Shown here: in pieces, positions 46,461 to 58,799 of the stretch
Layout: the number at the start of each line of letters is the position of its first letter
How positions within the stretch are numbered: position 1 is the stretch's first letter
DNA from: Brasenia schreberi
Taxonomy: Eukaryota; Streptophyta; Magnoliopsida; Nymphaeales; Cabombaceae
Length of the DNA stretch: 64,000 bases
Reading direction: 5' to 3'
Assembly: GCA_036023115.1 (NCBI GenBank)
Contig: JAYKKT010000080.1
Span: 12,092,001-12,156,000, forward strand
Made by a program: the position numbers and the translations under genes
Notes under the pieces: generated by a model
What the model was told of the DNA's origin: nothing
The model's database searches: none
The model's input: the letters and a program-made list of their open reading frames with translations, nothing else

Positions 46461-46847
46461 GGAATGGGAACAACAGAATGGAGGGCGGCAAAGAGCCCAA
46501 CTTATTACAAGCATGGAGATTATGTTCCTGGGTTAAAGGTGGATGGGATGGACCCACTTGCAGTCAAACAAGGTTGCAAATTCGCTAAAGATTATGCTTT
46601 GAAGAATGGACCCATAATCCTTGAAGTGGACATTTACAAGTATCATGGACACTCCATGTCAAATCCTGGAAGTACTTACTGGACACGTGATGAAATTTTT
46701 GGTGTGAGACAGGAGCGTGATCCAATTGAACGGGTCACAAAACTAATACAAGCTCATGATATTGCCAGTAAAACTGAGCTCAAGGACATTGAGAAAGAGG
46801 TTAGAAAAGAGGTTGATGATGCCGTTGTTGCTACTAAAGAGAGCCAA
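46461..46847 (+). pseudogene. Pyruvate dehydrogenase E1-alpha fragment, intronless, inside an LTR
   Basis: The open frame reads [47 protein letters not shown], the phosphorylation-loop motif [30 protein letters not shown] and [16 protein letters not shown]. This is the C-terminal half of the mitochondrial E1-alpha subunit, which with E1-beta decarboxylates pyruvate using thiamine diphosphate. About 129 codons are continuous without intron or stop, then homology ends at ATKESQ. The N-terminal half, including the GDG thiamine-binding region, and the last ~40 residues are missing. Substitutions include YKYHGHS for YRYHGHS and SNPG for SDPG. It lies upstream of the LTR TATA box, so in U3. It cannot make a working subunit; an open frame runs from a TTG codon at 46437 to 46883. 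Confidence 0.9.
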
Positions 46848-46889
46848 CATCTTGGCCGAACCCACTTACCTTGGCCGACATAGTTGAAC

Positions 46890-47000
46890 CCAACATCCAC
46901 TTACCATATCAAATGGAGCAGATTTTTAGCAAAAAGGGCCAGCATCCACTTACCATATCCAATGGAGCAGATTTTTGACAAGAAAGGCTAGCATTCACTT
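46890..47000. repeat. 49-bp tandem repeat after the PDH fragment
   Basis: CATCCACTTACCATATC occurs at 46894 and 46943 and a third start (CATTCACTTACCAC) at 46992, giving a 49-bp period over about 2.2 copies. It directly follows the captured gene piece. Confidence 0.8.
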
Positions 47001-48433
47001 ACCACTTTCAGCCATCTTCAATAAGGCAACTTGCCTTACAAAGAGCTGCAGCAAAGAAGCAGCCCTTTGCCTATAAAAGGCCCCTCAAGAGGGTTGCAAA
47101 TCATCTCATCCCATCCATCAACCAAGCCAATCTCGAAATCATCTGAGATCAACAAATCCATCCACAAATCATCCAATCATCAACAAAATTTGTGGCTAGC
47201 AAGAGGGAGAGAAAGAGAGAGAGAGAGGAAGAGAGAAAGAAGAAGGGGAAGCTTCACCGCCACAAGCCGCTAGCCAATTCTTCCGCCACAGGTCTATTAT
47301 TCTTTCACCTTTCAATTATATTTTCTTCTTTCATTAAGATTAATCGAGAAACAAGCCTCTGAAAACATAACCAGTTTATGTTTTTCAAGACTTGGAATGT
47401 TTTCAAATTAAGAAGAAAATCACGGTTTTTATCAAGTTTTTGGAATTGAAATTGGGTTTTGAAAATTCACCGGATCTAAAACGATTTTCAAAGCGTTTAT
47501 GTTGACCCTTGAGCATCGGTTCAAGAAGGCCTAATTGCTATATAAAGTCAGAAATCAACATTGCTAGTTTGAGTAAACTAGTTGGCATGCTCGCGCACAC
47601 GACATAGTCTACGAATTTAATTTCAAGTCTCTACATAGACTTCAGAATAAAAATTCACATCTACATGAAGGATCAAGAGCTAGTTGAATCCGAGTTCAAA
47701 TGACACAAATACAAGGAAAACAATATGATTTTATTAGAGGCATCCGAGGTCTCAGTCAACTGAATACACCTTTATGAGGAAACACTATAACTCAACCGAT
47801 TCTAGTCAAAATTATCTTATTTTTTATTATCTAAAAATTTCTCTCTATCCCCTTTTTGAAAATCAAGAATCCTATGAATCAAAGTTCGGACGATATAATG
47901 AAGACAAGCCAACTTTATGAGGAAACCTATAAGACAAGGAAAATCACCAAAAATCTAATTCTTATTGGAATTGACCAATTTTGTATTGATGGATATCCAT
48001 GCATATCTAGTTTCCAAGACATAAAAAATAACATTAATTGAAGTTATATTGAGGGAGATACAACCAAAATAATATAACCTTATTAAGCACCTGACCTGAT
48101 TGTTGCCTCGAGGTGAACCAAGTTTGGGATGTTTTTGAGATTTCGACTCAAATTGAACTCGACCCTCAACAAGAGCTTGAGGAAGCTTGAGAAGACCTAG
48201 AAAAGTCTGGAAAATTGCTTCAAATCAAAGTCTCAATCATGACCAGTCCTTGTTGGGATAAGCTTAAATGGATTCCCAATAAATCCAGCTTGCTTGATCC
48301 CATCAGAGAATAGAGGTCGGTGTTCTCTAGCATGTCGTGAACTTTGTCGAAGTATCTAGCAGGACTGTATATGCTATCCTGGAATGAGTCATCCCAATGA
48401 CAACACATTCTTTGGCACGATCCTTGAGACCTA

Positions 48434-50907
48434 AAGGATTTGTTTTAATGGATCAATATATACCGAATAGTCGCCCATATATGCATACTCGAGAGCAACC
48501 ATTCCTCAAAATAGTTGTAGAGCTGGTTGTCATCTCAACCTCATAAAGAACAACCACCTTTATAAATGACCTACTAAGTTGTTTACTCTTCTCTACTAAA
48601 TTGGGGGTGACTACCAAGTTTCAATACTTAGATGCAATCTTAAACTTTATAAGCAAAAATTTGAAACAAAGTTTGTATGTGATTACTATTCATTGTGTAG
48701 GAAAATTGAATCAAATGTATTGGATGAAGACCCAATGAGTACAAAGTTTATAGCCCACAAAGCCACCAAGCCCAACTAGTGCTTTGGTTTAACCGTGTTG
48801 TCAAGCAATTAATGTGGATCTAGTTGATGTTAAACTTTTTAAATCAGTGGATACAAATATTATTGATAGCACAAAGTCAAGTTGACATAAGATTAACTAC
48901 TAATATAAAGTCAACAAGATGTATTGAATTGCAAGACAATGAAGAATTGATTGCCAACATGTCCATCAATGATTTTCAATTGTCTCGTGCCTACTTTTTG
49001 GAATCTTTGACTATTTTATGGATAAATTAATAAGTGAGGAATTTCTCGCCAACCAAGCGAAACTGGTGGTTTCTATTGGTATTCTAGTTGCATACCTTGT
49101 GAAAGGGCCAACTTATCTTTGCTATAACTCCCTCATGCAAACTTCAATTTGTATTATTCTTCATTCGTTGGAAGGAGGATACAAATACATTTCTATAGGA
49201 TTACAAATTGGCTAAGTCATGTTAGAAATAGTTGACTCATGATCGTTCTTCAGGAAGGTATACTCGGTCAACAAAAGCCTTGGGGTGTCCCTAATAGGAT
49301 CTGATGGTCTTCATAGTATCTTAGTCGTCCGAACTCTAATTCATGTGATTTGTTTTGTTGGAAAGTAGACGTGATGAGTTTTGTAGAGTATGAATGAGGA
49401 AAATTCACCCAAGAATGAATTTTGACAAAATTTGCAACTATGAGCAAATTTTTTATAAAGTGATAGTTGTTGGTTGATTATGTAGACAACTTTAAAATTA
49501 GATGCATGTTAAAAGATTTTTTATTTTGAAAACAATGAAGTTCCATAGATAATGCAATAGTAAACATATATTCTCAGGTTACCCATTGATAGAACCATAT
49601 GCACATAAGTAAAATTCCTATGGGTATAAATCCTGATGCACCTAAGCTTCATGCGGAACAAATAGTTTTGCTCCAAGAAATGCACACACCAAATCTTCAC
49701 ATAATACATAAATATATGTACATAGAGTAATTACCTATAACCAATAGATGAGCCTATCATTGTTACCAATATAAGCAACCTCAATGGCTCTAAACCAATC
49801 AATTGACAAGCTGTCACACACAAATTACCTATTAGGCTTGTTTCTCAAGTCCACCACTTGTGGGCAATCACCTTGCAAGTCAATGGTGGTTGCCTATACC
49901 AACCTATTTGAGTTCAACCATTTCACAAAATGGTTTAGCTTACTATCCTGACTCATTGGCTTATAGAGTGACCACCTCCCATACCTATTTGGTAGGATAC
50001 CCAAACCGACCAACTTGGGAGACAATCGCTTTGCAACAATATGTGATTGGTTATCTATACCCACATGCCGAGGGTGCAAGTACATAATATTACAGTACTT
50101 CATATTACTTATATTACCCAACAACCACTCAACAAACAAACAAACAGCTCGATCAACTGCCTATCCTATTCGATGAACTATTATGTTAAGGCTCGAACAA
50201 TAACTGCATCATCTCAGTTAGCCGATGTGAATGTCATTAGATACAATAGTGATGAAATATATAATATCCTAACACATGCAACCAAACAAATTTATGACTC
50301 CTTAAGGATGTACCTATTTTATCGGTTGATGAGCAATCTAGTTAGAGTAATGGTGGTACCAACGGGTCAGAAGGAGAAGAAGGTGAACAACCTATCGAAG
50401 GCACTATATCATGAGATGGCTACAATAATGAAGATGACTTATTCGATGAAAATGTCGATAATGAAGTATAGAAGATGATGACTAATCAAAAGATTATAAT
50501 AAGGATACCAACTCAAACTATGCAACATCAAAATATTCAAACTGCTCGCCAAGAAGTGGAATCAGGTGATAAGATCAACCTAATACTCGACTTCATGACT
50601 AAGGTACTTCCTAGCATGAAGCTGACATTTTAGGAGGGACAAAATGTAGTGGATCTTACCTTCCCCAAATCGAGGCCAACCCACAACCTATCAAGCTTAC
50701 TTATGACCAACTTCTTGGATTACCAATAGGGTTCCATGGTAACTCAAAATTGACCAATGTTAGACTTGGCCAAGTAAAAAAAGGGGTCTTTAAATGGAGA
50801 TGTGAGTACTTTAGCTTTTAGTGACAAGCTTATTCAATTTTAGCATTTTATCAAAGTACACAACCATCACCCTTTGCATGAATATTTCAGCTTAAGGTTA
50901 TATGGAG
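48434..50907 (+). other. Region between repeat C copies, possible gag remnants
   Basis: Contains a copy of repeat H (49490-49625). It also holds weakly gag-like sequence at about 49860-50760, for example HTYLVGYPNRPTWETIALQQ, then INLILDFMTKVLPSMKLTF and TYDQLLGLPIGFHGN in broken frames. The frame at 50047-50478 shows no domain. If repeat C copies are LTRs, this is a truncated internal region without pol. Confidence 0.35.
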
Positions 50908-52290
50908 ACATATGTTGTCACCAAAAACTGAAAAGAACTCAATGAACTACATCTAAGAGTAGTGTCAACTTCACATCATGTGTATATGCATGAAACGTTA
51001 GGGGATACTATGAAACTAATGATTTATGAGACACTATCATCACTAAAGTGAAGTAATGGCCCATTAATGGATATGGCTAAATCACCTTCCAAAAATAGAC
51101 ACAATATTTGTCACCTACTATCCAAGAGTCATGAGTCTACTATCCGAAGAGTAAAAGAATCCGAAGAGCCATGTGGAGGAGTTGAGAAAGATCTAGAATG
51201 AGCCCTCCATCAACTATAAAAAGGTTGCTATCTACCCTTAAGATCCATCGATAATCACACATCAAATTTTATTTTGTTTCTTTATCTTTCTTAATTAATA
51301 GTCATAGCCCTCTTCTATAGTCAATAAAGACTTCCCTTTTACCCTCCATTACTTTTGCTCTTTAGTTTAATCTTTCTATTCAGTTGCACAATCAAAATTA
51401 CCATTACCAACCTACTAGAATCTACCTCGAGTTTCAACATTTGCCAAAAATCCATTTGTAGGTGGATTTTCCTCATTCACAAATATGTAGAAAGCTTGTT
51501 CAGTCTACTTTTAGATAGATCAAGAATCACTCCAGTCCAGTTTGAACAATTAAGATACAAGAGAAACAAGCTAATCCTATCATAGGTACTCAAGGGCTTA
51601 ATCAGCCGAGCACACCTTTCTAAGGAAATGTTATTATAGCTCAGCCAATTGTAGTCCAAATTGGCTAGTTTTTCATCCTCTACAAAGTTTTCTCTGTTTT
51701 TTTAGAGAAATAAAAAATTGCATGTGTTGGAGTTTGGACAAGAGAATTATAGTGGAGACAAGTTGACCATGTAAGGAAAGCATGTAAACACGCTATTAAC
51801 TGAATCTCGATAAGAATGGAAAAAATATCAAAAACCCAATTCTTGTTGAAACTTAGCTCATTTTTTATTGGTTGGACAACCTTTCCAAGGCACTAATAGG
51901 AGTTATATTGAGAGAGATATGACCAAAATATTCTGACCCCATCAAGCAATTCACGACCAACCCAATTTTCACCCCGAGGTGACCTGCGCTTGGGATATTT
52001 CTGAGGTTCAATTCCAAAATTTGGTAGGAGCTTAATGGAGCTTGGAGAAAACCTATAAAAAACTACTTCAAAAAGGTACCATAACCTTGATTATACTCAA
52101 ATGGATTCCTAGCAATCGTAGCTTGCTTGATGTCCTCGGAGAATGGAGGTCTACATTCTCTAGCATGCCTTGCACTTCATCAAAGTATCCAATGGGACTC
52201 CACATGCCATCCCAATTGAGTCGTTATGAGCACAACATTGATATAGGTTATGTGTACCTTGTTTTCAGTCCATTTAGATCAAGCTCAAGA
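50908..52290 (+). repeat. LTR-like repeat C, copy 2
   Basis: Begins TGTTGTCACCAAAAACTG and matches copy 1 through TTAGGGGATAC, TATA box TATAAAAA (51215-51222), AAGATCCATCGATAATC, CTTGTTCAGTCTACTTTTA and TTCTCTAGCATGCCTTGCAC. It is uninterrupted where copy 1 carries the solo LTR, so it serves as the empty-site reference. Confidence 0.65.
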
Positions 52291-52544
52291 GTAAAACTCA
52301 ACTGAAAATAATCACAGTTTTCCATACATAACCTATTGGTGTTTTCCATGCAAGATTAACAACTAGCCAATAATAAAAACACATTTTCTTTGTCCCCTTC
52401 ATCATGGTAAGCTAAAATTTTCAGAGCACCTGTGATGGATGAAAGTAGATCCTTGTAGTTGCTAAGAGAAAAAAAGAATTCCATATCCTTCTAGCAAAAT
52501 GGGTTCATGAAATTTTGAATATATTCTTATAGTTAATGGGAAAG

Positions 52545-52765
52545 ATTTTGAGAGTATTTTAGAATGCTTGAGATAAAAAGGCATAAAGTTACCACGAGAG
52601 AGAGCAAATTATGGTGAGAGTGAATTGAGGGTATTTTAGAAAAAAAGATTTGAGGTAATGTTATTAAAAGGGCAAAAACAACTCTTTGGATAACATTGAG
52701 GGCAATTTTGAGTTTCTCACATCATTAAGGGCAAATGTATATATATATATATTATTGTTCAAAAT
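52545..52765 (-). repeat. Inverted copy of the 247-bp repeat
   Basis: The reverse complement gives ACATTTGCCCTTAATG, GCCCTCAATGTTATCC, ACATTACCTCAAATC and AAAATACCCTCAATTCACTC, matching 43500-43660. A TA microsatellite sits at the same relative place. Confidence 0.7.
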
Positions 52766-52929
52766 TTTGCTGTACAAATCGGCAAAAGAAAGACCCCTTG
52801 TTGATTGGTCAGGGTGAGGATAACCAAAACAGAAGCATGTCTCCTGAGGGATAAACAGAACTGAGGAGTCTCCTTGGTCAAATCATCTTTCTGAGGAGAT
52901 TTATAGTTAATTCGGTAGGTGAATTACGG

Positions 52930-53700
52930 TATTTCTCGTCTCTGATAAAGCTAAAAGAAAACAGGAAGGTTATATGAGAGAAAACCAACATAAGGCATTT
53001 GACGAAATTAAGCAACACTTGGCAAACTCACCTCATTCAGGAAGTCGATAATGGCATCTAAGAGGCCATGTTTTATCTTAGCCGATTCCTAAACAAGACC
53101 GAGTTGAAGAACTATACTCCAATCGAGAAACGTTGCCTATCACTATTCTATTCCTGCACCAAATTGGAGTAATATCTACTACACCGATAAGTCCAAGTAA
53201 TTGGTAAGGATGATATTGTTCACTGCATGTTGAATAGACTCGTTTAGCATAACAAATCCATCAAGTGCACTATCAAGCTTAAACCGCTTGACCCGAAGCA
53301 TGTCCCACTTAGGGAAGTCAAGGGAAAGACAGTAGTAGATTTCCTTGCCCATCACCCGACGGTTAATGTAACTGATCCTTTTGAAGATATTCAGGGTGAC
53401 ATAGCCTCAAAGCCTTGGATCTTAACTTTCGATGGGTTAAACAACCAAAGGGACATGTATTGGCATAATTATGATGGATCTGGAGGGTCTGGTAGGGAGT
53501 TTGACGATGGCTTTGACGTCTAAACTCACCAACAACCAAGCTGAATATGAGGCCTTGATCCAGGGGTTAAAGTGAGATGTGCACATCTTCAAAGATCCTA
53601 AAGTCATTTTTGGACAGAGCGAGTATGGATGCAAGGATCCCAACCAACAAGAATATAACCAAATAGCGAAGGATCTGATGGACTAATTCACCGAAATATT
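52930..53700 (+). pseudogene. Ty3/gypsy RT-RNase H fragment
   Basis: Broken frames give KAFDEIKQHLANSPH, FYLSRFLNKTELKNYTPIEK, RCLSLFYSCTKLE and DIVHCMLNRLV, then LKPLDPKHVPLREVKGKTVV, DFLAHHP and the RNase H start WILTFDGLNNQRD, with NNQAEYEALIQGLK further on. This is the connection and RNase H part of a gypsy polyprotein, distinct from the Tat element at 30-43 kb. No upstream RT palm or LTR was identified. Confidence 0.75.
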
Positions 53701-54405
53701 AATTAGCCATGTCCCTAGTGACCTTGTATGAAAGGTAGTACTGCTGCCAACGGGTAAAAGACCATAAGTTGGGAAAATGGTAGGAATGCCCCTTTGGTAG
53801 TTACTCAACACAACCAAAAGGGGGCATATTGATTGGTCATGGAAAATAGATAGAAAGGAAAATCACTGTGAAGCATCTTAAAAGATCTATATCATCCATT
53901 ATGGGAACTGTGAATTGCTAGTCCTCAAAGACGAAAGAAAGGAGAGAAAAAGAAAAGTGTATACCACCAATATAGGAATGACAAATTACTAGTTTTTAAA
54001 AGAAGAAAAGAAACAATAAAAGAAAGGAGAGAGAAAATATGTATAGTTTGTGCAGAAAATAGAGAACACCAGTTTTCAAGATGAAGTAGAAGGGTAGACC
54101 ATGCATGTTAAAAAAAGGAGGAAAAGGAGAATGCGGACAGAATGTCCAAGGAGCGACAATGAGCATGGAAGATAGTCAGTTGGAAAAGCAAAAGTCTCTT
54201 GAGGAAGAAGAAAAACCCATTTATATACGAGCAATGCTTCAATAGTTCAAGCAGAATGAAAGGACTCCAAGGAACTCAAATTTACATATGTATTTTATAT
54301 TCTATATGTAAGAAAATTTTTGCTGTCAATACTCTTATTAAATAAATATGGATTTAATTGTGTATTTTGGAGGTACACAATCATATAATCTAAAGGAGGC
54401 ATGTT
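53701..54405. other. GA-rich spacer, no gene
   Basis: Purine-rich sequence with GAAAGGAGAGA-type repeats at about 53930-54040. No coding signal. Confidence 0.4.
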
Positions 54406-55910
54406 TCTTGGAAAAGGGTATCTAATGTTATTAATAAGAAGAATATTGATTCTGTTTATATTATTGATTCTCGTGATGTATGATATTGCTAATTGGGTCA
54501 TGTGAATTTTTAAGAAATTAGATGAAATGGTTAGAACTAATTTAATTCCTAAAATGAATGAATGAATCAATCAATCATATACTTGCATACTCACCAAAAT
54601 CACACAACTTTTTTCTAGAGTAGAAAGAAGTTATAAAGTTTTGGATTTGATTCATTCCAATATTTGTTATTTGCATGGATGACCTACTTTAGGAGGTATG
54701 AAATATTTTTTCATATTTATATTTGGTTGTACTAGATAATGTTGTGTTTACTCGATGTCTTTTATAGATAAATCTTTAGAAAAATTCAATTTTTCCAAAT
54801 TGAAAGGTAAACTTCAAAATGAAACTTTTATCAAATGCTTGAGATTGCATAGGAGAGGAGAATAATGACTCCCTATTCCACACTAAAGTCTTGTTGTATT
54901 TTAAATAGAATTCATAATAAAATGCACAAGATGACCCCCAATGAACTTTGAAAAAAAAACTTAACCTAAAATATTTTAAACTTTGGGATGTAAGGTTATA
55001 GTAAAGGTTCTTGAATCTAAAAAGAAGAAGTTGAGTAAACGAGGAATTGAATGTATCTTCAACATGTTGAAAATAGTATGATAGACATATTTATAATAAT
55101 TGAATAAAATGACTCATATCTTATGAATAGGATAATTGAGTCTAGAAATGTTATTTTTCAATAAGATAGATTTATCTCAATTCTTAAACCCAAAGAACAT
55201 GTTCATTAAAGTGAACATAATCAACAGCCAGAAGTTCAAGAACTTACATGAAATTAAAGACAAAGGAATGAAAAAACCTTTAGACCATAATTTGTATTGT
55301 TCCAACTTGAAGAGACTTGTGACTCTATTATGAGTTTTATACCATTTTACTATAATACCAAAAGTGATCTTAAGATATATCAAGAGGCCATGAGGTCTCA
55401 TGACACAGCCTTTTAGAAAGAAGTTATCCAAGATGAGATAGACTCAATAATGACAAATAAAACTAGAATATAACCTTCCTCCCTAATCTAAAAGTGGATT
55501 TTCAAAAGGAAAATACAAGTTGATGAAACCATTGACAAATTTAAAGCAAGATTAGTGCTTTACCCAAAAAGAAGGGATTGACTACTTTAATACCTATACT
55601 CCAATAGCAATTAATTACTACAATTGGAGTGTTATTAGTACTTGTATCTATTTATAAGCTTTTTATTTACCAAATGGATGCCAAAATTATATTTTAAATA
55701 ATGAATTAAACAAGGAGGTGTTTATAAAGCATCTCCAAGGATTTGTTGTACTCGTACAAGAACATAAAGTTTACAAGCTGGTCAAATCCTTGTATGGTTT
55801 AAAGGAAGCCCTAAGCTATGACATCAAAAGTTTGATCAGGGTTCTTACAAATAGTTTCAAAATTAAAGAATTAAATAAATATATTTATAGTAAATTTGAT
55901 GATGAAAAAG
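54406..55910 (+). pseudogene. Ty1/copia pol remnant, part 1
   Basis: In copia order and in broken frames come a GAG-pre-integrase piece (FKKLDEMVRTNLIPKMN near 54510-54560), an integrase-core piece (LHGWPTLGGMKYFFIFIFG near 54670-54730), and RT segments (FWKEVIQDEIDSIM near 55410, QMDAK..., NKEVFIKHLQGFVV and HKVYKLVKSLYGLKEA near 55705-55810). The coding sequence stops abruptly at YIYSKFDDEK (55910), where the Tat-family LTR begins. It continues at 59169 with the YVDD box. Confidence 0.82.
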
Positions 55911-58799
55911 TATGAACACCCAAAAATTTTATCAAAAGATTTGATCTTTTAGAATTTTTGCCTTTTCTAAGAAAAATTGTTGTTTTGGGTCTTTTAAGGG
56001 TTTTTAAATAAAGACATTGTAAACAAACTCATTTCTGCATCAAAATTTTGTAGGAGCCTCAAAATAAAGGTACTTTGCACCCTTTTTAAAAAAATCCAAT
56101 TTTAACAAAAGCCCCCAAAAACGATTGCTTTGCCCTCAAGGCCAAATTGGTTGGAATTTGTTGTTTCAAATGATTATCTTCAAAGAAAGAAAGATTTTAA
56201 ATGATCTTCTGCAAAGAAACAAATGAAAATGAGACATTAGGAATCAAACCCAAAAATATTTGCAAATTGACAAAATTACAAAAACCTTTGAAATCCAAAA
56301 CCAAATCAAGTCCAAAACAAAGACCTCAAAAACTCACCCGATCGGGATAGTCATACTTCGAGACCCTACACTCATCCAAAGGGTTAAAGTAGTCCAACAC
56401 CCTACACCCAACAAATGGTTAAAATGGTTGAAACGATAAAGACTAACTCATCGACTGAAAGCAAGTCACACACACAAACAAACACCGGGGATGAGACTTA
56501 GTTGTGGTCCAAAAATATTTGAAGATTTTGTTAAACTTGATGTTTTCAAATATAAAAAAAAATGGTTTTGAAAAAAACATTTGAAACCATACCTTAAACT
56601 TGAATCAAGCAAAGTAGAATTCCTAAAGGCTAAGATGAAAGTAGGAGAACCCAAAAGAAATGGAGGTCATCTAACAAATGGATCAAATCAAATCAAGTTA
56701 AATTGGCAACATAGGCAACCAACCCAAAATCAAGTCAAAATGGGCTCATGATCAAGCTCAAAAACCAAATCAAAGATGGGCTAATGATCAGGCCCAAAAG
56801 CCAAATCAAAGATGGGCTCATGGTCAGGCCCAAAACCAAGTCAAATTGAGCTTATGATGAAGCCCAAAACCAAGTCAAATTGAGCTTATGATGAAGCCCA
56901 AAATCAAATCAAACGGACACATGTCATCAACCCAAAATCAAATCAAATAAAAATGAGTACAGAACCAAGCCCAAGATGAGCTCAAGCTAAAAAAGGGCCA
57001 TGTCAAGAAGCCCAAGTCAAATACAAATTTAATCAAGTCAAAGGGTACATCAAACCGGTCAAGACATATCAAGATCAAGGTTGAGTCAAAAGTAGCACCA
57101 AGGAGGCCAAGTGATCAAGTCATAGAACGCACCATGACCCTAGTCAGGGGATAGGGGATCAAGTCATGGGCTAAGTCAAAAGCCCATTCATGCACCAAGT
57201 GGGGGACTGCGAGCCACACCAAGCACAAATCAAGACGGGCCAAGCAAGAGGCAAGCTGCATTGCTCCTAACCGGGGACTACACCAAGGCCACGAGCCAAA
57301 CCGCACCATGATCGAGCCATGACTTAGGTTGCATCATGACTCCACGTGGACCAAGAGGGGACCACTCTCCACCCAACATGCGCCCATGTGCAGCCAAGAG
57401 ACCAGAATTTTCTATTGGATCAAATCTAAATTAGACCATGCATCAAAACTCTAAAGCTCCAACCCATAGAAGGGTCTAGAGGCCCCTCTTGAAATCTATA
57501 AATAGGCCCTTTGAGGGGCTGGTCTAAGAGAGGAAAAGTCAAAGAAAAGTTGAGCAAAGAGAGAGAGAGGGAGAGAGAGAGGGGGAAGAAGGGAGAAAGG
57601 AGGCTCATCCAAGCCATGGAGGTGCCACCCACTTCCACGTTGGCCATTCTCAATTCTTCAAGCACACGATCAAGGTCTATGTCTATTCTTACCTTCTTCT
57701 CTTCTTTCCTTCTTTAAATATTTCAATATACATTGCACATCTTATATATGCTTGCTTCTACACCAATATACATTGTACATCTTATACTCTCTAATCCCCT
57801 CTATGCTTAAGCTATATGCTAATTTCCTTTGATTATTATACTTTCTCTTTATTGAAATTGCTATGGATAAACATCTAATCCGTTAGAAATTGGTCGTATG
57901 CATTCATTAGATTCTTAAAACCGAAAACTCTGTTTTCTACATTCTACATATGCCTAATTGTTGAATTTTCTTGCCTTGATACACAATAAAAAATTTCTGA
58001 AAATTGGACCACATATTGTTAACACACCTACCAACTCACCATAAAATTTTCAAGAATTTTAGGTGCATATAAGGTTGTGAATAAAATTGACAAAGCTAAA
58101 CAAAATCAAAACAAAACTTATCTGTACTACACATCTTACGACAGAGCCTAGGTAAAAGTCCCTTAGCTTTGTCTATAGTGATTCAAATTCCTTGAAAATG
58201 GTCCCATTGGAAAGTTGATTTACATAGATTTCTAACTTTATGAGTTTCATAAAAGTCCAATACCTATATACAGAGATACAAACATTTCTTTAAGCCTTTG
58301 TGTTCCTATCACAAAGTTTGTTCCGAGTTTCAAGGTCAGGATCTTTACTGATTTAATTATGCACATCCACAGATCCAACAACCAACACACATGGGCCTAT
58401 CTCAAGTAAAATTTTGAAGATTTTTGGAGATCCGAGGACTACCAAAAAAATTTTAAAAAAATTATTCTTGAAAATATAATATGTTTCTGTTTTTCAAGAT
58501 TAATTTAATTTTGTCAAAAGAATAAACTCATGATTTTGAGAAACTTGTTTTGATTGAAACTCAATTTTGAAAACTTCTTAGATCTTACAGCTATCTTCCA
58601 AGCTTCTAGGTTGACCCTTAAGTATCGGTTCAAGAAGGCCTATGACGAAAAGAACTCACTAGTCCACATTCGTCCAAGAAGTCAGAAATCAAATTAAACT
58701 TTGCAAGTTTTAGAAAACTTGTCGGCACACTCGCGCACTTGCATTTGTGAATTGGATTTCAAGTCTATCCATAGACTTTGAAATTTATTTACATCTACA
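55911..58799 (+). repeat. Tat-family 5' LTR inserted in the copia element
   Basis: Starts TATGAACACCC and ends TTACATCTACA, immediately followed by a PBS. It matches the solo LTR at 45231 in its first 300 bases (TTTTAAGGGTTTTTMAATAAA) and the Tat LTRs in its last 1.2 kb. TATA box TATAAAT at 57497-57503 with a GA-rich leader after it. The middle (56650-57060) is rich in CAAATCAAA and CCCAAAACCAAGTC repeats. Confidence 0.87.

Larger units (their letters stand above)
45231..47665 (+). mobile_element. Solo Tat-family LTR carrying a PDH E1-alpha fragment
   Basis: The unit starts TATAAACACTC (TG changed to TA) and ends CACATCTACA, as in the LTRs of the Tat element. It is flanked by TGAAG at 45226-45230 and 47666-47670, a perfect 5-bp duplication. 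Removing it restores a continuous repeat C sequence matching copy 2. The TATA box TATAAAAGG is at 47072-47080. No internal region is attached, so it is a solo LTR left by LTR-LTR recombination. Its U3 holds the PDH fragment and two small tandem repeats not seen in the sister LTRs. Confidence 0.88.
44630..48433 (+). repeat. LTR-like repeat C, copy 1, split by a solo LTR
   Basis: From TGTTATTGTCAAAAATTG (44630) the sequence parallels 50908-52290 through GTTAGGRGRYAC, a TATA box (TATAAAAG at 44903-44910) and AAGATCCATCGAT. At 45230 it is interrupted by the solo LTR 45231-47665. It resumes at 47671 with GATCAAGAGCTAGTTGAATC and continues to about 48433 (GCTTGCTTGAT, TTCTCTAGCATG). Orientation and TATA position fit an LTR. 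Copies 1 and 2 may be the two LTRs of one element, with about 2.5 kb between them. Confidence 0.65.

Noticed and set aside
46437..46883. A working pyruvate dehydrogenase gene
   Set aside because: Only the C-terminal half is present, the first codon of the frame is TTG, and the piece lies wholly inside a solo LTR.
44630..52290. Repeat C copies as a proven LTR pair of one element
   Set aside because: Similarity and TATA position fit, but no PBS, polypurine tract or matching 5-bp duplication was established, so they are listed only as LTR-like.
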